From assembly GCA_016704435.1 (NCBI GenBank), contig JADJAB010000002.1:310001-374000 (forward strand): 64,000 bases of DNA. Direction: 5' to 3'. Numbering within the stretch: the first letter of the stretch is position 1; every line of letters starts with the position of its first letter. Of this stretch, positions 9,191-18,223 are shown one piece after another. A program made the translations under genes and the position numbers. The notes beneath the pieces are model-generated. The model ran no database searches. It was given only the letters and a program-made list of their open reading frames with translations, and was not told the DNA's origin. The stretch is from Rhodobacter sp. GTDB taxonomy: Bacteria; Pseudomonadota; Alphaproteobacteria; Rhodobacterales; Rhodobacteraceae.

Positions 9191-11359
9191 ATGCCCAAGG
9201 CCCCGACCCCGCCGCCCTCTGCCCAGGACCTGAAACAGGCCTACGCCAGGGCGATGACCGCGATGCAGTCGGGGCAGGCCGCCGAGGCGCTGGAGATGTT
9301 CGGCGCGATCCATGACGCCAACCCGCGCATTGCCGAGGTGGAATACCAGATCGCCCGGCTGCTGCTGGATCTGGACCGGTTTGATCCCGCACTGATCCAT
9401 GCCGCCGCCGCCGCCGAACTGGCCACCGCCCAACCCGCCGTCTGGGCCACCCTGGCCGAGGCCGTGGCGCTGCAGGGCTCTGCTCCGGCAAGGGCGGAAT
9501 TCCTCAAACGGCTCGCGGCCGCGCCGCTGGCCGCGCCGCAGAAGGCAGCCCTGCAGGACCGCTTCGGTGCCACCTCCAGGGGAACCCGCCCGCCGACCGG
9601 GGGGGCCGCGAAACCGCAGCTGGCGCAAATGGTTGCGCTGGTTTCCGCCGGAAAACACCGGGAAGCCGAGGCTGCCGCGGCGAGGGTGCTGGCCGCCCAC
9701 CCGCGCTGTGCGCTGGCCGCCAATGCGCGGGGAACCGCGCTGGCCGCGCTTGGCCGCGCAGAGCCCGCTCTGGCCGCCTTTCGCGCCGCCCTCGCCATCT
9801 TTCCCGGCTATGCCGAGGCCCATGCCAACATGGCCCCGGTCCTTGCCCGTCTTGGCCGTGGCGAAGATGCCCGCCGCGCCTGGCGCACCGCGATCACGCT
9901 GACCCCTGACCTGGTTTCGGCACTGGCCGGGCTGGGCCACCAGCTTCTGGCCGATGGCAAGCCGCTCGCGGCCCTGCACTGGCTGGACCGCGCCGCCGCG
10001 CTGGCACCGGAGCGGGTGGATGTGACTCAGGCGATGGGCAATGCGCATACCATCCTGCGCGACTATGCTGCCGCCCATGCCGCCTTTTCCGCCGCTGCCC
10101 GCGCTACCGGCCGCAAGGCCGCGATGCCCCTGATGATGCTGGCACAGGCCGCCGCGCATCTGGGCCGCGACGACGAGGCCGAGGCCGACTTTCGCGCGGC
10201 GCTGGCGCTGGAGCCGCAGAACGCCACGGTGCGGGGGGCTTTCGCGGTGTTTCTCCAGGGGCTTGGCCGATTTGCCGAGGCCGAGGCAGAGCTGCTGGCC
10301 GCCATCGCCGCCAAGCCGGAAGCGGGTGAACCGTATCGGCTGTACTACGCATCGCACAAGGCAGCAGCCGGAGAGCCGTTGCTGGCCGAGATGAAGCGGC
10401 ACCTGGCCGACCCGGCCACGAAGGACAACGACCGCATGGCCTTTGGCTTTGCAATCTCCAAGGCACTGGAGGATGCAGGCGACCATGCCCATGTGTTCGA
10501 CTATCTGGACCCGGCGAATGCGTTGATGCGCAAGGCCCACCCCTATGACATCGCCGAGCGCGAAGCCCAGATCGATCAGTTGATCGCGGCGCTGGAGGGG
10601 ATGGATTGGCAGGCCGTCCTGCCCGGCACCACCGAGGCCGCGCCGATCTTCGTGACCGGGATGCCGCGGTCGGGCACCACGCTGATCGAACAGATCATCG
10701 CCAGCCATTCCCGCGTGACCGGGGCGGGAGAACTGGGCGAAGCGCGGCTGATGCCGGTGGGACCGGGCGGGGCACTGCGGCCTGCCAAGACGATTCCGGG
10801 GGCGGAAATCGTTCAACTGGGGCAGGAATATGCCGCGATGATGCGGGCGCGGTTTCCCGAGACGCCGCAGATCACCGACAAGTCGATCCAGACCTACCTG
10901 ACGCTGGGCCTGATGAAGCTGGCGATGCCGAACGCCCGCTTCATCGTGGTGCGGCGCGATCCGCGCGACACGCTTCTGTCGATCTACAAGAACGTCTTCC
11001 CCGTGGGCACGCATCTTTACGCCTATGACCAGGTCGATCTGGCACGGCACTACGCAACCTTCGACCGGATGATCGAATTCTGGCGCGACCGGGTGCCGGG
11101 CTGGTTCCACGAGGTGCAGTATGAAGACCTGGTGGCCGACCCGGAGCCGCAAAGCCGGGCGCTGATCGCCGCCTGCGGGCTGGAGTGGGAGGACGCCTGC
11201 CTGAACTTCCACACCAACACCCGCAAGGTGGAAACCCTGAGCGTGTTCCAGGTGCGCCAGCCGATCAACAAGGGCTCGGTCCGCGCTTGGGAGCGGTATG
11301 CCGAGCGGCTGGCGCCAATGATCGGGCGGCTGCGCCAGGACGGGATGATCAAGGACTGA
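9191..11359 (+). CDS. TPR-repeat sulfotransferase family protein
   Basis: A 722-residue protein. Residues 1 to about 440 are tetratricopeptide-like helical repeats (AYARAMTAMQSGQAAEALEM, AALAIFPGYAEAHANMAPVL, AALALEPQNATVRGAFAVFL). The C-terminal domain carries the sulfotransferase 5'-PSB loop MPRSGTTLIEQIIASH near residue 493 and the 3'-phosphate-binding region FIVVRRDPRDTLLSIYKNVF, as in Sulfotransfer_3 proteins. It would transfer sulfate from PAPS to an unknown acceptor. No signal peptide, so probably cytoplasmic. YggS follows four bases later, but that family is functionally unrelated. The substrate is not predictable. Confidence 0.85.
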   Translation: MPKAPTPPPSAQDLKQAYARAMTAMQSGQAAEALEMFGAIHDANPRIAEVEYQIARLLLDLDRFDPALIHAAAAAELATAQPAVWATLAEAVALQGSAPARAEFLKRLAAAPLAAPQKAALQDRFGATSRGTRPPTGGAAKPQLAQMVALVSAGKHREAEAAAARVLAAHPRCALAANARGTALAALGRAEPALAAFRAALAIFPGYAEAHANMAPVLARLGRGEDARRAWRTAITLTPDLVSALAGLGHQLLADGKPLAALHWLDRAAALAPERVDVTQAMGNAHTILRDYAAAHAAFSAAARATGRKAAMPLMMLAQAAAHLGRDDEAEADFRAALALEPQNATVRGAFAVFLQGLGRFAEAEAELLAAIAAKPEAGEPYRLYYASHKAAAGEPLLAEMKRHLADPATKDNDRMAFGFAISKALEDAGDHAHVFDYLDPANALMRKAHPYDIAEREAQIDQLIAALEGMDWQAVLPGTTEAAPIFVTGMPRSGTTLIEQIIASHSRVTGAGELGEARLMPVGPGGALRPAKTIPGAEIVQLGQEYAAMMRARFPETPQITDKSIQTYLTLGLMKLAMPNARFIVVRRDPRDTLLSIYKNVFPVGTHLYAYDQVDLARHYATFDRMIEFWRDRVPGWFHEVQYEDLVADPEPQSRALIAACGLEWEDACLNFHTNTRKVETLSVFQVRQPINKGSVRAWERYAERLAPMIGRLRQDGMIKD

Positions 11360-11362
11360 ACG

Positions 11363-12025
11363 ATGGGACTGGCAGAAATCACGGGCCGCGTGCAGGCGGC
11401 GGAAGCGGCGGCCGGGCGCAAGCCGGGCGAAGTGCGGCTGATCGCGGTGTCGAAAGTGCAGCCGGCTGACCGGGTAGAGGCCGTGCTGGCCGAGGGCCAC
11501 CGCCTGTTCGGCGAGAATTACGTGCAGGAGGCGGCGGCGAAATGGCCCGCCTGGAAGGCGCTCTATCCGGGGGTGGAGCTGCACATGATCGGCCCCTTGC
11601 AGACCAACAAGGCCAAGCTGGCGGTCGACCTGTTCGACGCGATCCACACGCTGGACCGCCCCTCGCTGGCCGAAAGACTGGCCCGGCTGGCCGAGGCCCA
11701 GGGGGCGTGCCCGGATCTGTTCGTGCAGGTGAATACAGGGGCAGAGCCGCAGAAGGCCGGCATCCTGCCGGACGAGGCGGATGCGTTCATTGCATCCTGC
11801 CGGGATATGGGCCTGCCGGTTGTCGGGCTGATGTGCATCCCGCCGGAGGGAGAGGATTCCACGCCGCATTTCGCCGCCTTGCGTGCGATGGCCGCCCGGA
11901 ACGGGCTCAGGGGCCTGTCGATGGGGATGAGCAGCGATTTCGAGGCCGCGATCGCCCATGGCGCCAGCCATGTCCGCGTCGGCAGCGCGATCTTCGGCGC
12001 ACGGGATTACGCGCCCAAGGCCTAG
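11363..12025 (+). CDS. YggS family PLP homeostasis protein
   Basis: A 220-residue single-domain protein matching the alanine-racemase-like barrel of YggS/PLPBP. The PLP lysine is in RLIAVSKVQP (residue about 32), followed by FGENYVQEA, HMIGPLQTNKAK, VQVNTGAEPQKAG and the phosphate-binding GMSSDFEAAIAHGASHVRVGS. These proteins bind pyridoxal phosphate and buffer its cellular pool; no enzymatic activity is known. It starts four bases after the sulfotransferase stop and ends head-to-head with the amylosucrase remnant, whose stop overlaps by a few bases. Confidence 0.93.
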   Translation: MGLAEITGRVQAAEAAAGRKPGEVRLIAVSKVQPADRVEAVLAEGHRLFGENYVQEAAAKWPAWKALYPGVELHMIGPLQTNKAKLAVDLFDAIHTLDRPSLAERLARLAEAQGACPDLFVQVNTGAEPQKAGILPDEADAFIASCRDMGLPVVGLMCIPPEGEDSTPHFAALRAMAARNGLRGLSMGMSSDFEAAIAHGASHVRVGSAIFGARDYAPKA

Positions 12026-13310
12026 GTCAGCCAGACCCGCGCATAGGGCGGCAGCGCCAGGTCGCCGGCGTGCAGCTGCACCGGCTGATCGGACAACAGA
12101 TCATGCATCCGGCTGGCCCCTTCGGCCCGCAGCCAGCCCTCGGGCAGGTGCTGCCAGCCTTCGGTGAAGTTGAACAGGCACAGGATCGCCCCTGTCGGCG
12201 CATCCCGGCGAAAGCCGAAGACCCCAGCCGCCTCGGCCCGCAGAATCTGCGTCGGCACCCCCCCATGCAGCCCCGGCACCGCCCGCCGCCGGGCCAGAAT
12301 GGCCCTTGTGCCGCGGAACACCACCGCCGCGGCATCGCTGCCCGAATGCCGCGTCGCCGCGCGGTCCCAATCCATCATCGGCCGGTGAATCCAGCGGCTG
12401 TCATGGGCATGGGCAAGATCACCCACATACGAACGGTCATTCAACAACGCCAGCTCATCGCCCATGTAGATCAACGGGATCCCCCCGAAGGACGCGATCA
12501 GCGCATGGCCCATCAGCATCCGCTGCACCGCCAGATCCGCCGCTGCCGGATCCCCGGCCTCCAGTGCTGCCTCCAGCCCCGTCAACGACGCGAAACTGCC
12601 CGAAATCCGCTTGTCCCCTGTCGCCTCGTTCACCTGAAACAGCGCGCCCCTGGCGAAGGTGCCGGGAAAGCCGCCCTCGTAGAACTCGGACAGGAAGGCC
12701 CGGTGCGCGCAAAAGGTGGCGCCTACCGTGCAATCCATGGCAGTAGGTGGCATAGGTCGCATTGGTCAGGCGGTCGGGGAAACCGCTCAGCACATGGGTC
12801 ATCAGCCGCGCATCCCGTGTGGCAAGCGAGGACCAGAACTGCACCATCAGGCTGTTGTGATAGGCCAGGTTCCCTTCGCGCCCGTCAGCAGCCCGCGCCC
12901 CAATAGGGCCGGCGGGAGATCGCCTCTTCCATGGATCGCTGGGATCCGTGCGGCCCCAGGCCGCAGCATATCACCTCGGGTTCCGACTGGCAGGGGTGCC
13001 AGCTCAACCACCCCCCCACCCATAACGTCCAACCGCCGATCTGCGGGCAATGCGTGAAGTTGCCCGGCGCATTGTCGGGGAACACCTCGACCAGCGTATC
13101 TTCAAAGCGGTTTGGCAGATCGGGCGAATCGAACATCAGGTAGTAGTCCTGATACTTCGCGTCACCCTTCGCGGCCTTCTTCGCCCAAGGGTGTTCTTTC
13201 GCGGTGTGGTTCAGCACCAGATCGACGCACAGCGACATGCCCCGGGCGCGCGCCCCGTCATCCCGGTCCCGCTCCAGGGGCGCTGGATCGTTCCAGGTCA
13301 GGTCCAGCCT
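12022..13310 (-). pseudogene. amylosucrase-like GH13 enzyme, broken by several frameshifts and missing parts
   Basis: Pieces in three frames line up with GH13 subfamily 4 amylosucrases. They are MSLCVDLVLNHTAKEHPWAK with YYLMFDSPDLPNRFEDTLVE and FPDNAPGNFTH (13000-13240), NLAYHNSLMVQFWSSLATRD (12800-12870), and an intact C-terminal third with FGGIPLIYMGDELALLND and LALPPYARVWLT (12022-12760). The segment that should carry the catalytic Asp loop between the PQIGGW and CQSEPEV motifs is shortened, and the first few hundred bases of the usual 1.9-kb gene are not recognisable. The intact enzyme would move glucose from sucrose to glucan or hydrolyse it. Whether this is decay or bad consensus is open. 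Confidence 0.7.
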
Positions 13311-13451
13311 TAGGCCTCCGCCCGCCACCCCTTGCGCAGCGCGGTCAGCAGCGCCTTGCGGAAAGCCAGATAGTCGGGCCGCGCGCGCTCCACGGCCCCG
13401 CGCGCCAGCCCACCCCCTCTCTCCCCCGGCCCTTCGGCGAGGGTGGCAATC

Positions 13452-13465
13452 CAAACGTTTGGAAG
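13452..13465. promoter_or_regulatory. LacI-family type operator palindrome
   Basis: TCCAAACGTTTGGA is a perfect 14-base palindrome with the central CG typical of LacI/GalR operators. It lies upstream of the amylosucrase remnant on the minus strand, where sugar-responsive LacI repressors usually act. No LacI gene is visible in the window. Confidence 0.45.
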
Positions 13466-13499
13466 AGCCTAACGGCCAGGCTTCCGGCACGACAAGGGG

Positions 13500-13805
13500 T
13501 CCATGGTCAGCTTCGTCGCGCCCCGGGCCGGCGCGTGCGCCCCCCGGGCCGCCGCAGCGCGACCGGCCCCGCGTTCCAGCGTCAATCGTTCGGCCCCCCA
13601 CTTCCAGCGCGGGGCGCGGACCAGGTTGTATGGGCCCCAGGTCGAGGCCGTGCAGGCCCACCCACCGGACGCACCATCCGGTCGGGCCGGTAGAGACAGC
13701 CACCGCCTGCCAGCCGCGGCCACACGCCCGCGCTTGGCCTACCCCACCGCCCAGTGCAGCACCGGCCCTGCCCACCCATGCGGGTCAGCACCAGGTCCGC
13801 GGGCG
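13500..13805 (-). pseudogene. possible L,D-transpeptidase (YkuD-like) remnant
   Basis: Directly after the ribA stop, the minus strand reads ADLVLTRMGGQGR, then GGCLYRPDRMVRPVG in a frame that drifts. This resembles the start of the short ErfK/YkuD-type L,D-transpeptidases often found beside ribA in this group (ADLVVTRWGARF..., GGYRADRV...). No catalytic Cys/His motif is seen before the reading breaks. The stretch to 13310 holds no recognisable gene besides this and the palindrome at 13452. The identification is tentative. Confidence 0.3.
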
Positions 13806-14890
13806 TCACAGGAGATGCCCCGATTTCGCGGCCTGGTGGCCAGGTAGGCGGCGTTCTCGGGGTGTGCCCGACCGCCAGCGGCACCCGCTCCACCACGGTC
13901 AGCCCGCAAGCCTCCAGCATCGCCACCTTGCGCGGGTTGTTGGTCAACAGCCGCACCCTGGCGATGCCCATCTTGCGCAGGATCGCGGCACCGATGCGGA
14001 AATCGCGCTCGTCATCCTCGAAGCCCAGCCGATGATTGGCCTCGACCGTGTCGAAGCCCTGGTCCTGCAGCGAATAGGCGCGCATCTTGTTGGCCAGACC
14101 GATCCCCCGGCCCTCCTGGTTCAGATACAGCAGGACGCCGGCCCCTTCCGCCCCCATCTGCGCCAGGGCGGCGCGCAATTGCGGCCCGCAATCGCATTTC
14201 AGGCTGCCCAGCACGTCGCCGGTGAAACAGGCCGAATGCAGCCGCACCAGCACGGGCAGGGCGCGATCAGGCGCGCCGACCTCGATCGCGCAATGCTCGT
14301 CCCCGCCATCCTCGGGGCGGAAGACATGCAGCCGCCCCGCCCCCGCCGCCGCCATCGGCAACCGCGCCGCCACCACCTCGTCCAGCGGCGACATGCGGGC
14401 CAGTTCCGGGGCCACCTCGTCCAGCCGCAGAAGCGTCAGCCCGTTGTCAAGCGCTACGGTCAGCGGATGGTCGACCGCCACCAGCAGCGCCGCCGGCAAC
14501 AGCCGCGCCGATTTCGCCAGCCCCAGTGCGGTCCGGTGCAGACCCGCATCGCCGTCGCGCAAGGCCCGCAGCGGCCCCTTCAACGGCACCCGCAGATCAT
14601 CCGCCGGGTCGGCCAGCGCCGCAGCCAGTCGGCCCCCGCCTCTGCCGGCACCGCCACCCGCGCCAGGTCGCCGTCATAGGCCCGCGCCTTCAGCGTCTCG
14701 GCGCGCCTTGCAGTCAGCGCCAGTTCCAGCCGCCCGAAGCCGCGCAGATCGGCCAGCCTCTCCGGCCCCAGCGCCTCCACCGCGACCACCAGCGCGCCGG
14801 CGCCGGCGCCGACCAGCATCACCGGCACCCCCATGCGCAGATCGCCCGCGCACGGGCCAGACGTTCGACGATGCTCGGACCCAGGCTCAT
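13806..14890 (-). CDS. ribA: GTP cyclohydrolase II, about three frameshifts
   Basis: The ATG at 14890 gives MSLGPSIVERLARAR. The frame then slips near 14850, 14600 and 13850 and ends SGHLL at a TGA at 13806. The C-terminal domain is clear: LHSACFTGDVLGSLKCDCGP (zinc cysteines C-x10-C-x-C), YLNQEGRGIGLANKMRAYSL (GTP binding and catalysis) and VRLLTNNPRKVAMLE. The N-terminal part (ALVVAVEALGPERLADLRGF) is the degenerate DHBP-synthase-like domain seen in many alphaproteobacterial RibA proteins. The enzyme opens GTP for riboflavin synthesis. As the gene is normally essential, the slips are more likely sequencing indels. Confidence 0.85.
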
Positions 14891-14930
14891 GCCCCCGTTC
14901 TAAGCCGCAAGCCCTGCGACAGGAAGCCTC

Positions 14931-15007
14931 CTTCATCTTGGCCCATACTCTCGGGGGGCGGCGCGAATGCCTGCATTCGCGCCCGGGGGGCAGACAGCCC
15001 CCCCCGT
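14931..15007. repeat. intergenic palindromic repeat, copy 2
   Basis: CTTCATCTTGGCCCATACTC, a G run, then the perfect inverted repeat GCGAATGC-CT-GCATTCGC (14963-14980) and GGGGGG-CAGACAG-CCCCCC. About 50 bases are nearly the same as the unit at 7147-7219. It lies between the divergent ribA and cenR genes, upstream of the cenR promoter. Confidence 0.6.
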
Positions 15008-15026
15008 GAGCCGCCTGTCGCAAATC

Positions 15027-15055
15027 TTGCGCAATTCGTGAACGCGCCGAATATC
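15027..15055 (+). promoter_or_regulatory. candidate cenR promoter
   Basis: TTGCGC (15027-15032), 17-base spacer, AATATC (15050-15055), 28 bases before the cenR start codon; the leader contains the AAGGAGG ribosome site at 15069-15075. Confidence 0.4.
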
Positions 15056-15082
15056 CCGATCACAGGCAAAGGAGGCCCCGAG

Positions 15083-15769
15083 ATGGCACAACTTCGCAAG
15101 ATCCTGCTGGTGGACGACGACGACGACCTGCGCGAGGCGCTGAGCGAACAACTGGTGATGACCGAGGACTTCGATGTCTTCGAGGCCGGCACCGGCGCCG
15201 AGGGCATGGAAAAGGCCAAGGCCGCGATCTACGACCTGGTGATTCTCGACGTCGGCCTGCCCGACACCGACGGCCGCGAGCTGTGCCGCCGGATGCGCAA
15301 GCAGGGCGTGAAATGCCCGATCCTGATGCTGACGGGGCATGACAGCGACGCCGACACGATCCTGGGCCTCGACGCCGGCGCGAACGATTATGTCACCAAG
15401 CCGTTCAAGTTCCCGGTCCTGCTGGCCCGCATCCGCTCGCAACTGCGCACCCATGAGCAATCCGAGGACGCGATCTTCCAGCTTGGCCCCTACACGTTCA
15501 AGCCGGCCCAGAAGATGCTGGTGGATGAGAAGGACAAGAAGGTGCGCCTGACCGAAAAGGAAACCAACATCCTGAAATTCCTCTACCGCGCGCAATCGGG
15601 CGTGGTGGCGCGCGATGTGCTGCTGCACGAGGTCTGGGGCTATAACGCCGGGGTGACGACCCATACGCTGGAGACCCACATCTACCGCCTGCGCCAGAAG
15701 ATCGAGCCCGATCCCTCGAACGCGCGGCTGCTGGTCACCGAAAGCGGCGGCTATCGACTGGTGGCGTGA
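15083..15769 (+). CDS. cenR: OmpR-family response regulator, CenR-like
   Basis: A 228-residue regulator starting MAQLRKILLVDDDDDLREAL after a perfect AAGGAGG. The receiver domain has the acidic pocket (DDDDD), the phospho-acceptor in DLVILDVGLPDTDGREL, and KPF at the end of ANDYVTKPFKF. The winged-helix output domain holds KKVRLTEKETNILKFLYRAQ and GVTTHTLETHIYRLRQKIEP. Sequence and the C-terminus NARLLVTESGGYRLVA match CenR, the regulator of the CenK-CenR system controlling envelope and division in Caulobacter and Rhodobacter. The kinase gene is not in the window, and the symbol is by resemblance. Confidence 0.8.
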   Translation: MAQLRKILLVDDDDDLREALSEQLVMTEDFDVFEAGTGAEGMEKAKAAIYDLVILDVGLPDTDGRELCRRMRKQGVKCPILMLTGHDSDADTILGLDAGANDYVTKPFKFPVLLARIRSQLRTHEQSEDAIFQLGPYTFKPAQKMLVDEKDKKVRLTEKETNILKFLYRAQSGVVARDVLLHEVWGYNAGVTTHTLETHIYRLRQKIEPDPSNARLLVTESGGYRLVA

Positions 15770-15889
15770 TGCCGCACCGTTGTCCCGCCATGGTCCGATT
15801 GTTGCCGGATTCACGGGTTATTAACTGAAGCAGATCACACTGACCGTGTAATCTCGTCATCGTTCCCCTTGCCGTGCCGGGGTCATGAC

Positions 15890-15938
15890 ACGGCAACCTC
15901 CCTGTTGGACTGGCCGGGCCTTGTGCCCGGCCTTTTTT
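15890..15938 (+). ncRNA. candidate short RNA unit 1 with intrinsic terminator
   Basis: The box ACCTCCCTGTTGGACT (15896-15911) is followed at once by a terminator hairpin GGCCGGGC (15912-15919), loop CTTGT, GCCCGGCC (15925-15932) and six T. The same box plus an equivalent hairpin of different sequence recurs at 17241-17285. It ends transcription after cenR on the plus strand. The CCTCCC segment could pair with Shine-Dalgarno sequences, so it might be a short RNA or the 3' end of the cenR transcript. The terminator is well supported; the RNA role is inferred. Confidence 0.5.
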
Positions 15939-17094
15939 ACGCGATCCGCACCCGCAGCGCGACATAGGCCAGGATCAGCAGGCCCAGCCCTCACACCTAA
16001 GAGGGCAGCGCCGCCCGGCCCTCCCCAGGCCACCACGCACCCCCAGCGCGCCGAAGGCCACGGCCCGGTGCCGAAAACCGGTAGACGGCGTTCACCCGGC
16101 CCAACAGGCGGGCGGGATAGGCCGCTGGCGATAGCTGACCGACGCAGGTTCCACAGCATGTTGGCGAACGCCTCCAGCACCACGCCGCCCACCGCCCACC
16201 GGGGCCGAGCGCCGGCCCTGCGACAAACCCGACAGGCCCGCCATGAGACCCGCTCTCGATCCGATCCGGCGCAAGACCTGGCCCGACCAGGCTGCCCGCC
16301 AGCCCGCCCAGCGCCGCGGCCGACAGCAAAGGCCATAGCCGGCTGCCGAAAGGCCCAGCACCTCTTGCGCATAAAGGACCAGCAGCGCGAAGAATGCCGC
16401 GCCGATGAAGTTGAACGCCCCCAGCGCGCCATCGGTCGCAGCACCGGATGCGCCCAGAGAAACCGCAGGCCCTGCTTCATCGCCGGGCCGAATCGCATCG
16501 GTGCCGCCGGCACCTGCGCGGCAGGCCGATCGCGGCGGCCAGCGCCACGGACCGCGCCAGCATCGCGGCGTTCAGGCCGAAAGGCAGCGCCACCGCCACC
16601 GCGATCAGCAGGCCCGCCAGCGGCGGCCCGAGGAACTGGCCTGCCACCTGCTCGGTCGCCCACAGAAACCCGTTGGCATCCTCCAGCTGATCGCGTGCGA
16701 CCACGCGCGGCAGCAGCGTCTGCGCGGTGTTGTCGCGCAACACCTCGGCACTGCCCAGAAAGAAGGCCAGGCAAGCCAGTGCCAGCACCGCCGCCACGCC
16801 GGGCACGCCAGCAGCGCCAGCGCCGCAGGGCCAGCATCAGGCCCGCCCCAGGATCGCAGGCCAGCAGCTGCGGCGGGTCCAGCCGGTCGGTCAGCACCCC
16901 ACGGGCAGCGCCAGCAGGACCCAGGGCAAGTGCCGCGCCATGGCGACCAGGCCGATCAGAAAAGGGTCGCGCGTCAGCAGCGTCGCCAGCCAGGGCATCG
17001 CCACCATCATCACCCCGTCGCCCAGATTGGTGGCCGAAGCCCCCGCGAACAGCAGGCGGAAGTCGCGGTTGCGGAATAGGCCACGGGCTGACAT
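15937..17094 (-). pseudogene. MFS exporter, broken by multiple frameshifts
   Basis: From an ATG at 17094 the minus strand reads SARGLFRNRDFRLLFAGASA, TNLGDGVMMVAMPWLATLLT and HLPWVLLALPVG. It then passes through at least four frame changes (VAAVLALACLAFFLGSAEVL, ANGFLWATEQVAGQFLGPPL, MKQGLRFLWAHPVLRPMA, EVLGLSAAGYGL) to end GLGLLILAYVALRVRIA at a TAA at 15937. This is a 12-helix major facilitator resembling EntS-type exporters (MFS_3), about 385 residues if restored. The gene lies between two homologous terminator units. The many slips may be consensus errors; as written it is not translatable. Confidence 0.7.
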
Positions 17095-17205
17095 CGCGGC
17101 ACGCTGGCCGAAAGGCCGGATCGGGTCAAGCCGCCGGGCGGGGCCCCGCGCAATCGGGGGTTGTGGCAGAAAAGCCATGGCTTCGCGACATTTGATTTGC
17201 AGCAA

Positions 17206-17285
17206 TTCGCGGCAAGCGGATTCCATGGTATACAATCGGCACCTCCCTGTTGGACTTGCCCGGCTCTGTCCGGGCATTCTTTTTT
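17206..17285 (+). ncRNA. candidate short RNA unit 2: promoter, box and terminator
   Basis: TTCGCG (17206-17211), 17 bases, TATACA (17229-17234) form a plausible promoter. Its start site would fall at the box ACCTCCCTGTTGGACT (17241-17256), followed by a hairpin TGCCCGG (17257-17263), loop CTCTGT, CCGGGCA (17270-17276) and a T-rich tail. The transcript would be only about 45 bases. The box is identical to that at 15896 while the stems differ in sequence but keep pairing, which favours a conserved RNA over chance. It lies between the divergent MFS gene and xth. Confidence 0.45.
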
Positions 17286-17375
17286 CCCGCCGCCTGCCTT
17301 GCCGTAACCCGCAGCCGGTTGCGGCGGCACCCTGCCCGCCCTAGTCTCCGCCCCGCGATGCAGCAGGAGACCGCG

Positions 17376-18165
17376 ATGCCCTTCACCCTTGCCACCTGGA
17401 ACATCAACTCGGTCCGCCTGCGCGAAGGACTGGTGCAGAAGCTGCTCGCCGAAGAGGCGCCGGACGTGCTGTGCCTGCAGGAATGCAAGAGCCCGGTCGA
17501 CAAGATCCCGACCGAGGGATTTGCCGCGCTGGGCTATCGCTGGATGGTGGCGCGCGGGCAGAAGGGCTATAACGGCGTGGCGATCCTGTCGAAGCTGCCG
17601 ATCACCGATGCGGGCGACCGCGACCATGCGGGCCTGGGCCATGCGCGGCATGTGGCGGCGCGGCTGGAAAACGGCGTGGTGATCCACAACTGCTATGTCC
17701 CCGCCGGCGGCGACATTCCGGACCGGGCGGAGAACGTGAAATTCGGCCAGAAGCTGGACTACCTGACCGACATGCGCGATGCCTTCCGGGCCGAGCGGCC
17801 GGCGCGGTCGATCCTGGTGGGCGATCTGAACATCGCCCCGCGCGAGGATGACGTCTGGAACCACAAGGCGCTTCTGAAGATCGTCAGCCATACGCCGGTG
17901 GAGGTGGAGCATCTTGCGCAAGCGCAAGACGCCGGGGGCTGGGTCGACATCACCCGGCAGGACCTGCCGCAGGGGCTGCTGTACAGCTGGTGGAGCTATC
18001 GCGCCGCCGGATTGGGATGCCGCCGACAAGGGCCGCCGGCTGGATCACATCTGGGCCACGCCCGACAGTTCCAGTGCCGCGCATGGCAGCCGCGTCCTGC
18101 GGGCGGCGCGGGGGTGGGAGCAGCCGTCAGACCACGCGCCGGTGTTCGCCAGCTTCGATCTCTAG
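17376..18165 (+). CDS. xth: exodeoxyribonuclease III, one frameshift
   Basis: The ATG at 17376 has AGGAG seven bases ahead. The protein begins MPFTLATWNINSVRLREGLV and shows the exonuclease-endonuclease-phosphatase fold: metal-binding Glu in LCLQECKSP, IHNCYVPAGGD, the catalytic SILVGDLNIAPREDDVWN, and, after a slip near 18005, PDWDAADKGRRLDHIWATPD and SDHAPVFASFDL with the catalytic Asp-His pair. It cuts at abasic sites and removes 3' blocks in base excision repair. Length about 262 aa when restored. The slip sits in GCGCCGCCGG and is probably a one-base indel. Confidence 0.9.
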
Positions 18166-18223
18166 CAATGGTCCCCCGGCACCGATCGGGGATTGTCCGG
18201 CGCCGGGGCGTGACCATCCGGGG

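Noticed and set aside
9077..11971. Long open reading on the minus strand (over 900 codons) opposite the sulfotransferase and yggS
   Set aside because: High GC makes antisense frames stay open; the sequence has no family motif and the plus strand carries clear conserved genes.
15912..15938. Terminator acting also for the MFS gene on the minus strand
   Set aside because: The hairpin has no T tract in the minus direction, and the MFS stop lies inside its A-rich side.
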